This document shows positions 51,027-60,311 of a stretch of 64,000 nucleotides of DNA, piece after piece. This DNA comes from Spirochaetaceae bacterium. Its GTDB lineage: Bacteria > Spirochaetota > Leptospiria > Leptospirales > Leptonemataceae. The notes below the pieces were generated by a model. That model was not told the DNA's origin. It worked only from the letters and a program-made list of their open reading frames with translations, and did no database searches. Where the stretch lies: contig PCBI01000006.1 in assembly GCA_002730875.1 (NCBI GenBank), forward strand, positions 128,044 to 192,043, written 5' to 3'. The stretch's first letter is position 1, and each line of letters starts with the position of its first letter. Position numbers and translations under genes: made by a program.

Positions 51027-52649
51027 GTGCTCGGGAAGTGGCCAAAGCCCCTTTGCGGATTCCTGCTCGCATACCAATTGGCCGCGACTTCGCTCGCGGC
51101 ATCCCCTGCCAGAAGTTCCGCGGAACCAGATTTCCATTTTGGATTCTCAACTTCCCTGGAAGGCCTGCATTCCTTTAGCGGGGATTCTTCGCAGGATTTT
51201 AACTACGGCGATTCATCGCGCTGGCTTCTGGCCGAACTGGACACCCGGGCCTACAGCCCGCAGGGGGCGGCACTCATTTATGGCCTGGACGCCAGCGTTA
51301 TCGCCAACCTTGGATCGGCAACTATGAAACGGCCCGCTATACCGGCGAAGAGTCCGGACCCCCACCTGCAAGAAATAGAAAGGCCAGCGCCAGGATTGGC
51401 CGAGCCAAAAAAGGAAGCACAGAGCGCAGACCGAGGGGGGCGATTTCATTTGAGCGCCCGCCAGCTGTATATTGGGCTATCGCAAAGGATTCGGGATATT
51501 TTTTCTCAACCCGGTTCATCGCAACTGACTCTGGCCCTGGGACGTTTTCCCTGGAGAAAGAATAACATAGATCGCCTGATGGCCCACCCGGGATTCTTCG
51601 CAGGACTTCACCTGGTCTGGCAGACGGCCAACTCGGGAAAGGCCGTTTTCAGCCCCGGCTACCTGCTGGATTCTCCGGTGGGTATCAGGAAACCATTCGA
51701 AAGTCCGGCGCTTGCGTATGACCGGCAAAGAGAAAACATTGCAGGAAGCTCGCTGGATAGCAGCCGTTACGGCACGGCTGCTTACTACATCTACGGTAAT
51801 CGCTGGCAATTTGGAATGGGCTTTAGACAGCATACAATGCGAAAGGAGGCCAGACTGTATCTTCCTGGCAACCTGCAATATCTTCATGCATTCCTGGGCT
51901 ACCAGGGGCGCAGATTTCGTGTTGGTCTGGGTTATTCGCGGGTAACGGGCGAATTGCAAATCCCCCGCCAAACCAGCGCCGAAGAACGGAAGGCTCGACT
52001 GGATGAGGACTCCTTTGAACCCATGCCCCGGACCGGAGGGGACCGAAACCAACAGAGCATTCCGGTGGCCGGCGCCGAACTGCACGGAAACGTAGCCTAC
52101 GCCAGGCCTCGCTGGGGGCTGGCCCTGGATTTTTTCCTTCCTGAATCCGGCTATCAGTCGGATTCCTCGCGTCGGGACTCCTTCGAAGCCGGATACGTTC
52201 ATCCGGGGAATCCCCCGTATTCCATGCCTCTAACCGCCTTCTACGGTTTCGCCAGCGGTTTTCGGCCATGTACCTCACGGCGATGTCCGGATCTATACTC
52301 GCCATCCGGCGCTCTGTTTGCAAAGGCGCGGTTTTCTGTGTATTTCAAATGGAGCGGTTACCGAACTGCGATGGCTTTGCTGTACAGCGGCGCTCGGGTA
52401 CAAACCGGCAACGGACTGAAGAATTCCGCGCCGGACCCGGACAGTCCGGATTACCTGGAATTTCAGATCAGGATCCAGAAGCGATGGAAGTTCAGTCGCA
52501 CGGCGCAAATGGAGATTCAATACGGCAGAATCTACATAAGAAAGACAAGACCTTCCAGGGCATTCGGCGATTACCTGAGGTTCGGGCTCAGTCTGAATTT
52601 CGCCGATGTCCGCAAAGTGCACGACGGTAAACCCGAAAGCTCATCTTGA
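51027..52649 (+). CDS. Putative outer-membrane beta-barrel protein
   Basis: A 540-residue exported protein starting at GTG 51027, six bases after the previous stop. The signal region GFLLAYQLAATSLAASPA ends near residue 30. The mature part has many short alternating strands with aromatic girdles (FHFGFSTSLEGLHSF, AAYYIYGNRWQFGMGFRQH, RFRVGLGYSRVTGEL, FGDYLRFGLSLNFADV). The last strand reaches almost the C-terminus, as in outer-membrane porin-like barrels. A low-complexity periplasmic stretch occurs near residues 110-135 (Pro/Glu/Lys-rich). Family unknown; start and coupling suggest it acts with the 981-residue protein. Confidence 0.6.
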   Translation: MLGKWPKPLCGFLLAYQLAATSLAASPARSSAEPDFHFGFSTSLEGLHSFSGDSSQDFNYGDSSRWLLAELDTRAYSPQGAALIYGLDASVIANLGSATMKRPAIPAKSPDPHLQEIERPAPGLAEPKKEAQSADRGGRFHLSARQLYIGLSQRIRDIFSQPGSSQLTLALGRFPWRKNNIDRLMAHPGFFAGLHLVWQTANSGKAVFSPGYLLDSPVGIRKPFESPALAYDRQRENIAGSSLDSSRYGTAAYYIYGNRWQFGMGFRQHTMRKEARLYLPGNLQYLHAFLGYQGRRFRVGLGYSRVTGELQIPRQTSAEERKARLDEDSFEPMPRTGGDRNQQSIPVAGAELHGNVAYARPRWGLALDFFLPESGYQSDSSRRDSFEAGYVHPGNPPYSMPLTAFYGFASGFRPCTSRRCPDLYSPSGALFAKARFSVYFKWSGYRTAMALLYSGARVQTGNGLKNSAPDPDSPDYLEFQIRIQKRWKFSRTAQMEIQYGRIYIRKTRPSRAFGDYLRFGLSLNFADVRKVHDGKPESSS

Positions 52650-52720
52650 GTGACGGTCTGCGACAAGGCCGGGCGAATGAAATTGGATATGGGTAAGAGG
52701 CAACAGAACCATAACCACGC

Positions 52721-52775
52721 CTTCTTGCAATCAAGAAGATGTGCGCGAAGCGCGCAAAGTTAACGCTCAACGTTA
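52721..52775 (+). promoter_or_regulatory. Three consecutive hairpins in the PLD gene leader
   Basis: In 55 bp three perfect stems follow each other: CTTCTTG/CAAGAAG (4-nt loop), TGCGCG/CGCGCA (3-nt loop), TAACG/CGTTA (5-nt loop). The RBS GGAGAG of the phospholipase-like gene begins three bases later. The cluster sits in the 139-bp gap between two genes of one run and could modulate mRNA stability or translation. Confidence 0.5.
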
Positions 52776-52788
52776 TCGGAGAGACTAA

Positions 52789-54615
52789 ATGAATTACCTG
52801 GAAAACCGAACGGCAAAAAAAAGCGATAAGGGTATTTGGATCCGATCCATCGCAACTCCGCGGACTGTGACCTGGTCGGCTCTACATAGAGCGCTATATT
52901 CAGGGCTATGGATAGCTCTGCTGGGGATCCCCCTGCTTTTTGGTCGTTGCAGTAGCGAAGCGCATCAGAAGTTGATCTTGCCGCTGGTGCAGCAATCGGT
53001 GGAGTTCACCTATCCTTCGCCTCTGGCATCTCTGGAAAAGAAGCATCGCGTAAAGCGACGGCTGCTGGAATGGATAGATGGAGCCAGAAGCAGTCTGCTG
53101 GTGGCAGCTTATGGCCTGGACGACAGAGACATTATTCAAGCCTTGATTCGCGCAGAGCACCGGGGCGTCCAGGTTCGCACAATCCTTTCTCCGGAAAAGG
53201 ATTACCCGGAACTGGAAGATACGGATCTTACACTGGAAGTGCGCAATGCATCCGGTTTGCAACATGTGAAGGCAGTCTTGATAGACAACAGGCGATTTGT
53301 TTCAGGCACCGGGAATCTCACAAAAAGCGGGCTGTTCTTCAACAACAATGCCTTTCTGTTTCTGAGGGTACATAGAAGCATCGGCGAAAGGTTACGGAAA
53401 AAGCTACTTCATCCAGACGAAAAAGAGCCTTTCATACGCATGCCGGGAATAACCATGGTCTTTTCGCCGGAAGGCGGCCGATTAATCCAGACCATACTGG
53501 CGCGCAAGATTTACCATGCCCGCCGGAGCATCCGCTTTTTAATGTTCAGGTTCACAGACCCGACGCTTTCCGCCTTGCTGTACTATCGTGCCCGGTCCGG
53601 CTTACCGGTGCAGGGAATCCTGGACGGACAGGGGGCCAGCCTGCCGTCCCGTTCGGCGCTGGAAGAAAATTACTACTCGGCGGGACCTATGCCGTTGGCG
53701 CTTGCCTTCGATGGGAATGAATCGCGCTATCAGTCAGCGGATGGCATCTACCATGGCGGTCATCTACATCATAAGACTGCGATTATAGATGATCAGGTAC
53801 TCACCGGATCCTACAACTGGAGCATGAGCGCCAGGGATCAGAACCGTGAAATACTTTTCATAATGAATCGGCCGGAGATCCAGCAAAGATTTCACAATCG
53901 GTTTGAAGAACTGAAGCGGATATCCACGGCCCTGGCCCGACCACCCTACGGGACAAACCTGGAATTGGAGCCGGCCCCTGAAGAGGAAATTTGTCTCCCA
54001 GAGGGCGCGAACCTGTTTGCCGTTACAGGCGACGATCCCTTTTTCCATGCCCTTAAATGGCAGGCGGCCCGGGACACGGCATCCGAGGATTGCCCCGCCG
54101 GAACCTTTCCGGCGCGTTCTTCGCGGCACAGCGCTGGGGCCAGCAAAGGAAAAGACTACTTCATACGGAATCTGAATCAGAAGATCCTTTTGCCCGATGG
54201 ACAGTCCTATGACCGATATCAGGAGCCGGATGCATTGCCCACCGAAATGTCCGGCGACCTGCCCTGCACTGCGAAGCCCTGTCGGCCGTTGCGTCTAAAG
54301 CGAATCGACCCGGAGGATGGCTGGCTTCGGAAGACAGAGTCGGAACACCGGAGCGCTCCCACGGAATTCTTTGCTCTGGCCCGCCAGAGGTGGCTTCACC
54401 GGGATCTACGCCGAACCGCTCCAGGATTCTATCGCTTTGATCCCCTTCCCGATCAGGACATGCTCCTATTTTTCCGAAACAATGCCGGAGAGACGCAGAT
54501 TGGATGCATGTATGCTGGATCCATGGACCCGGAAATCCGCCGCTATCTCCAATTCCTGCGTTTTCATCGGACTTTTGCCGACTGTATACCCGCAGAAGGC
54601 AGTGTTGCCCCCTGA
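52789..54615 (+). CDS. Phospholipase D-like protein with two HKD motifs
   Basis: A 608-residue exported or membrane-anchored PLD-superfamily protein. A hydrophobic segment near residue 35-50 (LYSGLWIALLGIPLLFGRC) may be a signal anchor or lipobox. HKD 1 is HVKAVLID with GTGNLT (about residues 158-175); HKD 2 is HHKTAIIDD with GSYNWS (about 326-343). Both keep H-x-K-x4-D, so the active site is complete. The C-terminal 250 residues are unassigned, Cys-containing and linked by an Arg/Ser-rich stretch. Homologues hydrolyse or transphosphatidylate phospholipids, or make cardiolipin; some secreted ones are toxins. RBS GGAGAG precedes ATG 52789. Neighbours are exported proteins, so an envelope or extracellular target is inferred. 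Confidence 0.8.
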   Translation: MNYLENRTAKKSDKGIWIRSIATPRTVTWSALHRALYSGLWIALLGIPLLFGRCSSEAHQKLILPLVQQSVEFTYPSPLASLEKKHRVKRRLLEWIDGARSSLLVAAYGLDDRDIIQALIRAEHRGVQVRTILSPEKDYPELEDTDLTLEVRNASGLQHVKAVLIDNRRFVSGTGNLTKSGLFFNNNAFLFLRVHRSIGERLRKKLLHPDEKEPFIRMPGITMVFSPEGGRLIQTILARKIYHARRSIRFLMFRFTDPTLSALLYYRARSGLPVQGILDGQGASLPSRSALEENYYSAGPMPLALAFDGNESRYQSADGIYHGGHLHHKTAIIDDQVLTGSYNWSMSARDQNREILFIMNRPEIQQRFHNRFEELKRISTALARPPYGTNLELEPAPEEEICLPEGANLFAVTGDDPFFHALKWQAARDTASEDCPAGTFPARSSRHSAGASKGKDYFIRNLNQKILLPDGQSYDRYQEPDALPTEMSGDLPCTAKPCRPLRLKRIDPEDGWLRKTESEHRSAPTEFFALARQRWLHRDLRRTAPGFYRFDPLPDQDMLLFFRNNAGETQIGCMYAGSMDPEIRRYLQFLRFHRTFADCIPAEGSVAP

Positions 54616-54676
54616 CCATTCGTCCGAAATTAATAAAGTGAAGCCCCGCTCAAATGATGTTCTGCAGTCCGGAAAG

Positions 54677-55717
54677 ATGGTAAGGCTGCTCGGTCTCCTG
54701 GTAATCCTTCCCCTGGCTTTCTCGCAGGCAGGTCCGGTTCCCAACCACGGCCGAAACGGAATCACCCTGATGGCTACTGCGGATTTTGCCGGCGCCTACG
54801 AGTTAAACTCGGAAGGCTCCCGGGGCTGGTCCGTCCTCAAGACGTATTCGGACAGAGTTAAACGAAATCGGCGCAACGCATCCCGCGCAGCGTACCTATT
54901 TCATACCGGCGATCTTACCGGGCTAACCATCGATCCCCATGCAGAAGCGTCGGAACCGGTGGAACATACAACTGCAGACGGCGCCAGGGATGCAAGCAAC
55001 GATCATTCCGCCCCTGGCGGTTCAGAGACGACCAGGCTATTGAATCGCAAGGGCGTGGATCTGTTACAGTATACAGGATTCGATGCAGTGGCAATTCGCA
55101 CGGCCGAGCAAACCAGACTGACGCCCGAACAAGCCCCTGGAGCATTGCTTCGCTTCGAATCCCTGGCCGAAAACTGGAACCCGGACGATGTACTGAAGAT
55201 AGAATCGCAACGAATTCTCACGGGCCCAAACAGCTTTGTATGGATTACCGCCGTCGAGCCAGCCTCGAATCTAGAAAGCCTGCAACAGCAAATCCATGGG
55301 ATACGAAACGAAATCTACCGAAACCGGGCCGCCGATGCCCTTGTAATTCTATTCGCGCTTCAAAACAGCAAAGATACCCACGATGAAATGGAACCAGTGA
55401 TCCGATTGGATCCTTTGAAATGGTTGCATGCTTTCACAGCGGACAGACCGGGAAATGTTTTCCATCCGTCGGATCCGCAACCGCAAGACTTTCCCTACTC
55501 CAGGGTAGTTGCATTTCTGCCAGGAAAGCGGGCCTTCTTTCGGACCACCAGCGGAATCACCATCTGTCGCATTCCCGCCGGCGAGATTTGCCAGGTGGAG
55601 ATAGAATTCAAAGCCAGGCGCAAGTCCATCACCCAGCACTGGATTGGCTTCCAGGAATCCATGCGAAACCACGCCTTTCTTCCGGCGGACCCGGGAATGC
55701 AAAAGATTCTACGTTAA
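54677..55717 (+). CDS. Exported metallophosphoesterase/5'-nucleotidase-like protein, degenerate
   Basis: A 346-residue exported protein from ATG 54677 (signal MVRLLGLLVILPLAFSQAG); GTG 54638 is an alternative and the frame runs back to 54317. The mature start ITLMATADFAGAYEL, LFHTGDLTG, and GFDAVAIRT with a G-x-D-A pattern resemble the N-terminal domain of 5'-nucleotidases/UshA (T-N-D-x-H, GD, GNHE-type positions). The key His and Asn residues are mostly replaced, so enzyme activity is doubtful. Low-complexity Asp/Glu/Ser region near 75-105. It is last in the exported-protein run; coaE begins 66 bp later. Confidence 0.5.
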   Translation: MVRLLGLLVILPLAFSQAGPVPNHGRNGITLMATADFAGAYELNSEGSRGWSVLKTYSDRVKRNRRNASRAAYLFHTGDLTGLTIDPHAEASEPVEHTTADGARDASNDHSAPGGSETTRLLNRKGVDLLQYTGFDAVAIRTAEQTRLTPEQAPGALLRFESLAENWNPDDVLKIESQRILTGPNSFVWITAVEPASNLESLQQQIHGIRNEIYRNRAADALVILFALQNSKDTHDEMEPVIRLDPLKWLHAFTADRPGNVFHPSDPQPQDFPYSRVVAFLPGKRAFFRTTSGITICRIPAGEICQVEIEFKARRKSITQHWIGFQESMRNHAFLPADPGMQKILR

Positions 55718-55783
55718 AAAAAATCTCCTCACGAGAATAATTTTGCTTGTACTTCTGTCCCGGACGCTCGATACTAGAGGCCG

Positions 55784-56392
55784 GTGAAAAATCTTACCTG
55801 GAAAGGGGATCGTTTCTACCTGGGCCTTACGGGCCTCCCTGGATCGGGAAAATCCACGGCCCGAAGTATCCTGGAAGAACTGGGCTGCAAAGCCCTGGAC
55901 GCCGATGCCCTGGCTCATGAGGTATTGAACCTCCCGGCCATCCAGAAACGATTGGCGGAGTTGCTCGGAAAGGACGTGATAGAACAGGGAAAGACAAATC
56001 GTGGCCTCATCGCAAGTCGTGTATTCGACAATAAGGAAAAGCTCGAAGCCCTTAACGGCATCGTTCATCCGGAGGTGCGAAAGCTGGCTCGAAGTAGAAT
56101 GGAGAGTTTCCCCGCCGGCAGTATTGTCGTGTACGATGTTCCGCTCCTATTCGAGACCGGGCTGCAAGAAGAAATGGATGCCACAATGGTAATTAGCTCA
56201 TCATTCGATGTAAGATTACAGCGGGTTCAATCCAGGGGCTGGAACCAGAAGGAATTACAGTCCCGAGAGAACCATCACCATCCGGACAAAGAGAGCCTTG
56301 CGGATTTTGTAATTATGAACGATGGCAGCCTGGAAGATCTTAGAACGCGGCTACAGACGGCCCTGACAAGTATTGAGGAATTGAGACCATGA
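55784..56392 (+). CDS. coaE: Dephospho-CoA kinase
   Basis: A 202-residue P-loop kinase for the last step of CoA synthesis. Walker A GLPGSGKS (residues 17-24; the family usually has GGIGSGKS) is followed by LEELGCKALDADALAHEVL and VVYDVPLLFETGLQEEMDA, the conserved lid/substrate motif. GTG 55784 has AGAGG five bases upstream and is the initiator. The stop overlaps the start of the SPOR-domain gene by four bases (ATGA), so they are coupled. Confidence 0.92.
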   Translation: MKNLTWKGDRFYLGLTGLPGSGKSTARSILEELGCKALDADALAHEVLNLPAIQKRLAELLGKDVIEQGKTNRGLIASRVFDNKEKLEALNGIVHPEVRKLARSRMESFPAGSIVVYDVPLLFETGLQEEMDATMVISSSFDVRLQRVQSRGWNQKELQSRENHHHPDKESLADFVIMNDGSLEDLRTRLQTALTSIEELRP

Positions 56393-57174
56393 AGCGAAGA
56401 GTATTCTACGTAGTAAACCTGGACAAAAGCCGGATTCTGGCGCTTGGTATATTTGCAGTGGGCGCCATTGTGCTTTCCTTTTCTACAGGATATCGCTTCG
56501 GCAACACTTCCGAAGCGGCCTCCTTACAGGATCGAGAAAGCCGCGAGTTGCAGGACCGGGAAGATCCCCTCTCTTTTGACGACCCGCCCGAAAGAACCAG
56601 CGAATTGAATCTCAACAGTGTCGATACCGATGATAATCGCCTGGAGGATTCGCCGAAGAAGGATAGAATATCCAGTAATGACCTGGCTCTGAAAGCGACA
56701 GAGCCTCAGGGAAAGCCTGCGGACAACAAGAAAAACTCGGTGACATTCTCCGACATCGCCAGGCAATCCGATAGGAATGATACAGTGGCCGAAGAGCGGG
56801 CGAAAGAGAAGCCTGTCAGCAAACCCGCACCGGCCCAAAAGGAAAAGAAACCCGAGCCTGCGAAATCAGAGCCGACCCGAACCGTTCAGAAGAAAGAGGT
56901 AAAAAAAGAAAAGCCGCAGCCATCGGAAGCGCAGAAGCCGAAGAAGCCCGCACGTATCTACACCCTGCAACTGGGCGCTTTCAGTTCCCGTAATGCGGCC
57001 AATAGAATGGCCGAGCAGATTCGCAAAGAAGGTCTACAGCCCTACGTGGTTACATCGGGCAAGCTTCATCTTGTGCGTCTGGGTCGGTCCGAGAATAAGA
57101 AAGGTTTGTCCGCTCAAGAAAAAAAATTAAGAGCAGCCAATTTCCGGCCAATCACAGTTACTGTAGGTCCATGA
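56389..57174 (+). CDS. SPOR-domain membrane protein
   Basis: A 261-residue inner-membrane protein: a cytoplasmic Lys/Arg tail (MKRRVFYVVNLDKSR), one TM helix (ILALGIFAVGAIVLSFSTGY), a long charged Lys/Glu/Pro-rich periplasmic linker (about 45-185) and a C-terminal SPOR domain (RIYTLQLGAFSSRNAANRM ... LHLVRLGRS). SPOR domains bind denuded peptidoglycan at the division site, so a cell-division or septal role is expected. Translationally coupled to coaE by a 4-bp overlap. Confidence 0.87.
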   Translation: MKRRVFYVVNLDKSRILALGIFAVGAIVLSFSTGYRFGNTSEAASLQDRESRELQDREDPLSFDDPPERTSELNLNSVDTDDNRLEDSPKKDRISSNDLALKATEPQGKPADNKKNSVTFSDIARQSDRNDTVAEERAKEKPVSKPAPAQKEKKPEPAKSEPTRTVQKKEVKKEKPQPSEAQKPKKPARIYTLQLGAFSSRNAANRMAEQIRKEGLQPYVVTSGKLHLVRLGRSENKKGLSAQEKKLRAANFRPITVTVGP

Positions 57175-57242
57175 CCGCGCGATCATGCATGTTCAGTTTT
57201 CCGCTTGTCACCACAGGGGCCCTGATCACCTGATACAACAAC

Positions 57243-57893
57243 GTGACTCCAGAGGTAAGACAAGCTCAGGCTCTGGTTGTAAGACAGACGATCAATCGTC
57301 TGGAAGAAACCTACTCGGATTTCATCCAGGGAATCAAAGGATTCGAACGTATTCCTGAATTCTTTCGGGAACACCTGTACTCGCCTCCGAATAAAGATAA
57401 GCGAGATGCAGCCCTGGAGAGCTTGTATGAAAAGCTAAAATCCGTCACCGGTCCCGAGATGACGGAGAATATCCATAACTTGATCGTCCTGATTCAGCTA
57501 ACGGATGATCTGGACGTGGCCACGGCGCATAAAGTGCTCGAGGGGCCCATGAAGGGCAAAACCGCCGACGAAATCGCCGAGGCCTCCATTACCACGGAGC
57601 AACTGAATCATTGTATTGGCCAGGCAGGTTGCTGGGAAGATCGGCAACGCCAGGTTCATATGATCGGTGATACACTTACTTTCTTCTTTACTTTGTCCAA
57701 GTTGCCGCTCATCAAACTGGTAATGGCCCCTATTCGAGTGGCCGCCTCCCTGGTAGGCGCCGGGGAACTGGTGGATACTATGGAAACCGGCTACCAGATT
57801 TCCAGAAACATAAAGGATATGAAGCCCTTTGTGGACGCCTTCAATGAGAGAGAGAAAGCATTGCTGGATCGTTTACAGAAAGAATATTCTTGA
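57243..57893 (+). CDS. Helical protein of unknown function (FFLEELY-like)
   Basis: A 216-residue mostly helical protein starting at GTG 57243. Residues 39-46 (EFFREHLY) resemble the F-F-L-E-E-L-Y motif of a small uncharacterised helical family. LESLYEKLKSV and LIVLIQLTDDLDVATAHKVL follow, matching its L-T-x-x-L-D segment. The C-terminal half is not conserved in that family as far as recalled. It lies 68 bp after the SPOR gene and 30 bp before ppk1, and may be co-transcribed with ppk1. Function unknown. Confidence 0.5.
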   Translation: MTPEVRQAQALVVRQTINRLEETYSDFIQGIKGFERIPEFFREHLYSPPNKDKRDAALESLYEKLKSVTGPEMTENIHNLIVLIQLTDDLDVATAHKVLEGPMKGKTADEIAEASITTEQLNHCIGQAGCWEDRQRQVHMIGDTLTFFFTLSKLPLIKLVMAPIRVAASLVGAGELVDTMETGYQISRNIKDMKPFVDAFNEREKALLDRLQKEYS

Positions 57894-57923
57894 TTCGTCC
57901 GGCGGGTAGCGGAAGCTTCAGCC

Positions 57924-60206
57924 ATGACCGCCGCTTCCCAGAAGAAGAGCATACCTGCGCGCCGCAACTCCAGTTCCATAAACAGAAACAATCCGGATTT
58001 GTTCTTTAATCGGGAGCTTTCCTGGATCAAGTTCAACTATCGAGTTCTGGAAGAAGCCGGACGCAAAGACAATCCGCTGCTGGAACGACTGAAGTTCATA
58101 GCCATTGCCGAATCCAATATGCAGGAATTCTTCATGGTTCGTGTGGCGGGCCTGAAGCAGGTAGTAGCTTCCTCGGTGAACGAGATCCAGCTGGATGGCC
58201 ATACGGCCGAAGAGACGCTGAAGGAGATCCACAAAGAAGCTCATGCAATGGTGGCCCTGAAGTATGAACTACTGATGGAAATCACTCAATCCCTGGCTGA
58301 GCAGGGCGTGGTAGTCGTTCAAAAAAGTGCGGACCTGAAACAGCACGAAAGAGAGTTCATCCAGGAATTCTTTAACAAGGAGCTTTTTCGGGTACTCACT
58401 CCCCTGGCCATTGATCCGTCCCATCCATTCCCCCGCATCTTGAACGGGCGTCTGAATCTGGCGGTAACCCTGAAACGAATGGACCAGAAGGAAAAGCAAA
58501 GGGATTCCTATGCCATCGTAGAAGTGCCCACCGTACTGCCGCGTTTCCTGGAACTTCCTCTGGATCCCGAAGCCCCGGATGAGCCAGAACCCCCGACCCC
58601 CATTCGACGGTTCATTCCTCTGGAAGAAGTTCTCAAACTACATGCCGGAGACCTGTTTTCCGGAACCGAAATCGTTTCGATCCATGGCTTTACCATCGTA
58701 AGAAACTCGGATCTATCCATCGAGGAGGTTTCTTCGGATAACCTGCTTTCCACGATCGAGGAAGAGTTGAAGAACCGAAAATGGGGCGAAGCGGTTCGCA
58801 TGAATTATCGCAGCGGCATGCCGGATAACATTCGAATGTTCTTACGGGATCGGCTGGATCTCAAGGACGAAGAGCTCTACGAACGGCCGGGTTTTCTCAA
58901 CCTTTCGGATTTAATGGAAATCTATGGCACCACATCGGAAAGGTCTGATCTTAGAGATAAACCGTTTATTCCGAAAAACCCCATCACCCTGGATAAACCG
59001 CGAAAAATATTCTCGGTGATTCGAAAGAAAGACATCTTCCTGCATCATCCCTACGACTCATTTCAAACGGTGCTGGACTTCTTGTCGGCCGCCGCGAAAG
59101 ATCCCAGAGTTCTTGCCATCAAGCAAACTCTGTACCGAACATCCGGGGACAGTCCGGTGGTTCAATCGCTCATAGAGGCGGCGGAAAACGGCAAACAGGT
59201 TACCGCCCTGGTGGAGCTGAAAGCCCGGTTCGACGAAGAGCGAAACATAGTATGGGCCCGGGAAATGGAAAGGCATGGCGTACACGTTGTGTATGGTCTG
59301 GTGGGGTTAAAGATTCACTCCAAGCTACTACAGATCGTCAGAAAGGAAGAGCAGGAAGTTAAGTCCTACGTTCACATAGCCACCGGTAACTACAATCCCA
59401 GCACCGCCAAACTGTATACGGATACCGGAATCATCACTGCGGATCCTGAAATCAATAACGATGTCACAAATCTATTTCACACGCTTACGGGCTATGCCAC
59501 CGTGCCCCGGCTATCCCGCATCGCAGTTGCGCCCATCAACATGCGCGAAACGCTCACTCGTTTAATCACCCGGGAAATACACAATGCGGAGGCGGGCAAG
59601 CCATCGGGGATGCGTCTAAAAATGAACTCCCTGGTGGATCCAGATATGATCGTACTGCTGTACCGGGCTTCCCGAGCCGGCGTAAAGATTGATCTGAGTG
59701 TGCGCGGAATCTGTTGCCTGAAGCCCGGGGTTCCCGACCTGAGCGAAAACATTCGTGTGGAAAGCATTGTAGGACGATTCCTTGAACATAGCCGGATCTT
59801 CTATTTCGAGAATGCAGGGGAGCCCAAAATCTACATTTCTTCCGGAGACTTCATGCCGCGAAACCTGAACCGCCGGGTGGAAGTAATGATGCCGGTGGAT
59901 GACGAAGACATCAAGCAACGGATGGTGGCCATCCTGAACGCCGTGTTCCGGGATAATCACAATGCGCGACGACTTCTATCGGATGGCAGCTATGTCCCTG
60001 TGAAGCCGGAAGGAAATGAGCAGCGATTCTCTTCGCAAAGGTTTTTCAGAGAGGAAACCAACCGGGAGTTTCACGAGAAAGAAAAGAATCGGGCGGTGGA
60101 AAGAAAGAAGATCTTTCAGCCTCTCATGAATCCGGAAGACGAACTGCCCCGGGAAACCAGTCTGGTGCGAGAGTTACCGGAAGCGCAACCGGTGGAGCCG
60201 GATTAG
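57924..60206 (+). CDS. ppk1: Polyphosphate kinase 1
   Basis: A 760-residue enzyme that reversibly makes polyphosphate from ATP. It opens with the N-domain (FFNRELSWIKFNYRVLEEA). It contains the phosphotransfer HSK in VHVVYGLVGLKIHSKLLQ (His about residue 462), YVHIATGNYNPSTAKLYTD, the second active region VRGICCLKPGVPDLSENI and FLEHSRIFYFEN (His about 621), then SSGDFMPRNLNRRVEVMMPV. A charged C-terminal extension is present. Start ATG 57924. The short distance to the preceding unknown gene suggests a shared transcript. Confidence 0.95.
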   Translation: MTAASQKKSIPARRNSSSINRNNPDLFFNRELSWIKFNYRVLEEAGRKDNPLLERLKFIAIAESNMQEFFMVRVAGLKQVVASSVNEIQLDGHTAEETLKEIHKEAHAMVALKYELLMEITQSLAEQGVVVVQKSADLKQHEREFIQEFFNKELFRVLTPLAIDPSHPFPRILNGRLNLAVTLKRMDQKEKQRDSYAIVEVPTVLPRFLELPLDPEAPDEPEPPTPIRRFIPLEEVLKLHAGDLFSGTEIVSIHGFTIVRNSDLSIEEVSSDNLLSTIEEELKNRKWGEAVRMNYRSGMPDNIRMFLRDRLDLKDEELYERPGFLNLSDLMEIYGTTSERSDLRDKPFIPKNPITLDKPRKIFSVIRKKDIFLHHPYDSFQTVLDFLSAAAKDPRVLAIKQTLYRTSGDSPVVQSLIEAAENGKQVTALVELKARFDEERNIVWAREMERHGVHVVYGLVGLKIHSKLLQIVRKEEQEVKSYVHIATGNYNPSTAKLYTDTGIITADPEINNDVTNLFHTLTGYATVPRLSRIAVAPINMRETLTRLITREIHNAEAGKPSGMRLKMNSLVDPDMIVLLYRASRAGVKIDLSVRGICCLKPGVPDLSENIRVESIVGRFLEHSRIFYFENAGEPKIYISSGDFMPRNLNRRVEVMMPVDDEDIKQRMVAILNAVFRDNHNARRLLSDGSYVPVKPEGNEQRFSSQRFFREETNREFHEKEKNRAVERKKIFQPLMNPEDELPRETSLVRELPEAQPVEPD

Positions 60207-60275
60207 CAGACGAACCGAGCAGACTAACTGGCAGGCCCGGGGACAGCTCAGGTGGTCCGGCGCTCAGGGTCGATA

Positions 60276-60300
60276 GTCAGGTCAGGCCCCATGACCTGAC
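60276..60300. repeat. 9-bp inverted repeat after ppk1
   Basis: GTCAGGTCA and TGACCTGAC form a perfect 9-bp stem around GGCCCCA. No T-run follows on either strand. Position, 70 bp after the ppk1 stop, would suit a terminator-like or processing hairpin. Confidence 0.6.
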
Positions 60301-60311
60301 CCGGCTACACA

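Noticed and set aside
54317-54676. Upstream extension of the metallophosphoesterase-like gene
   Set aside because: It overlaps the PLD coding sequence by nearly 300 bp, and the signal peptide begins only at 54677.
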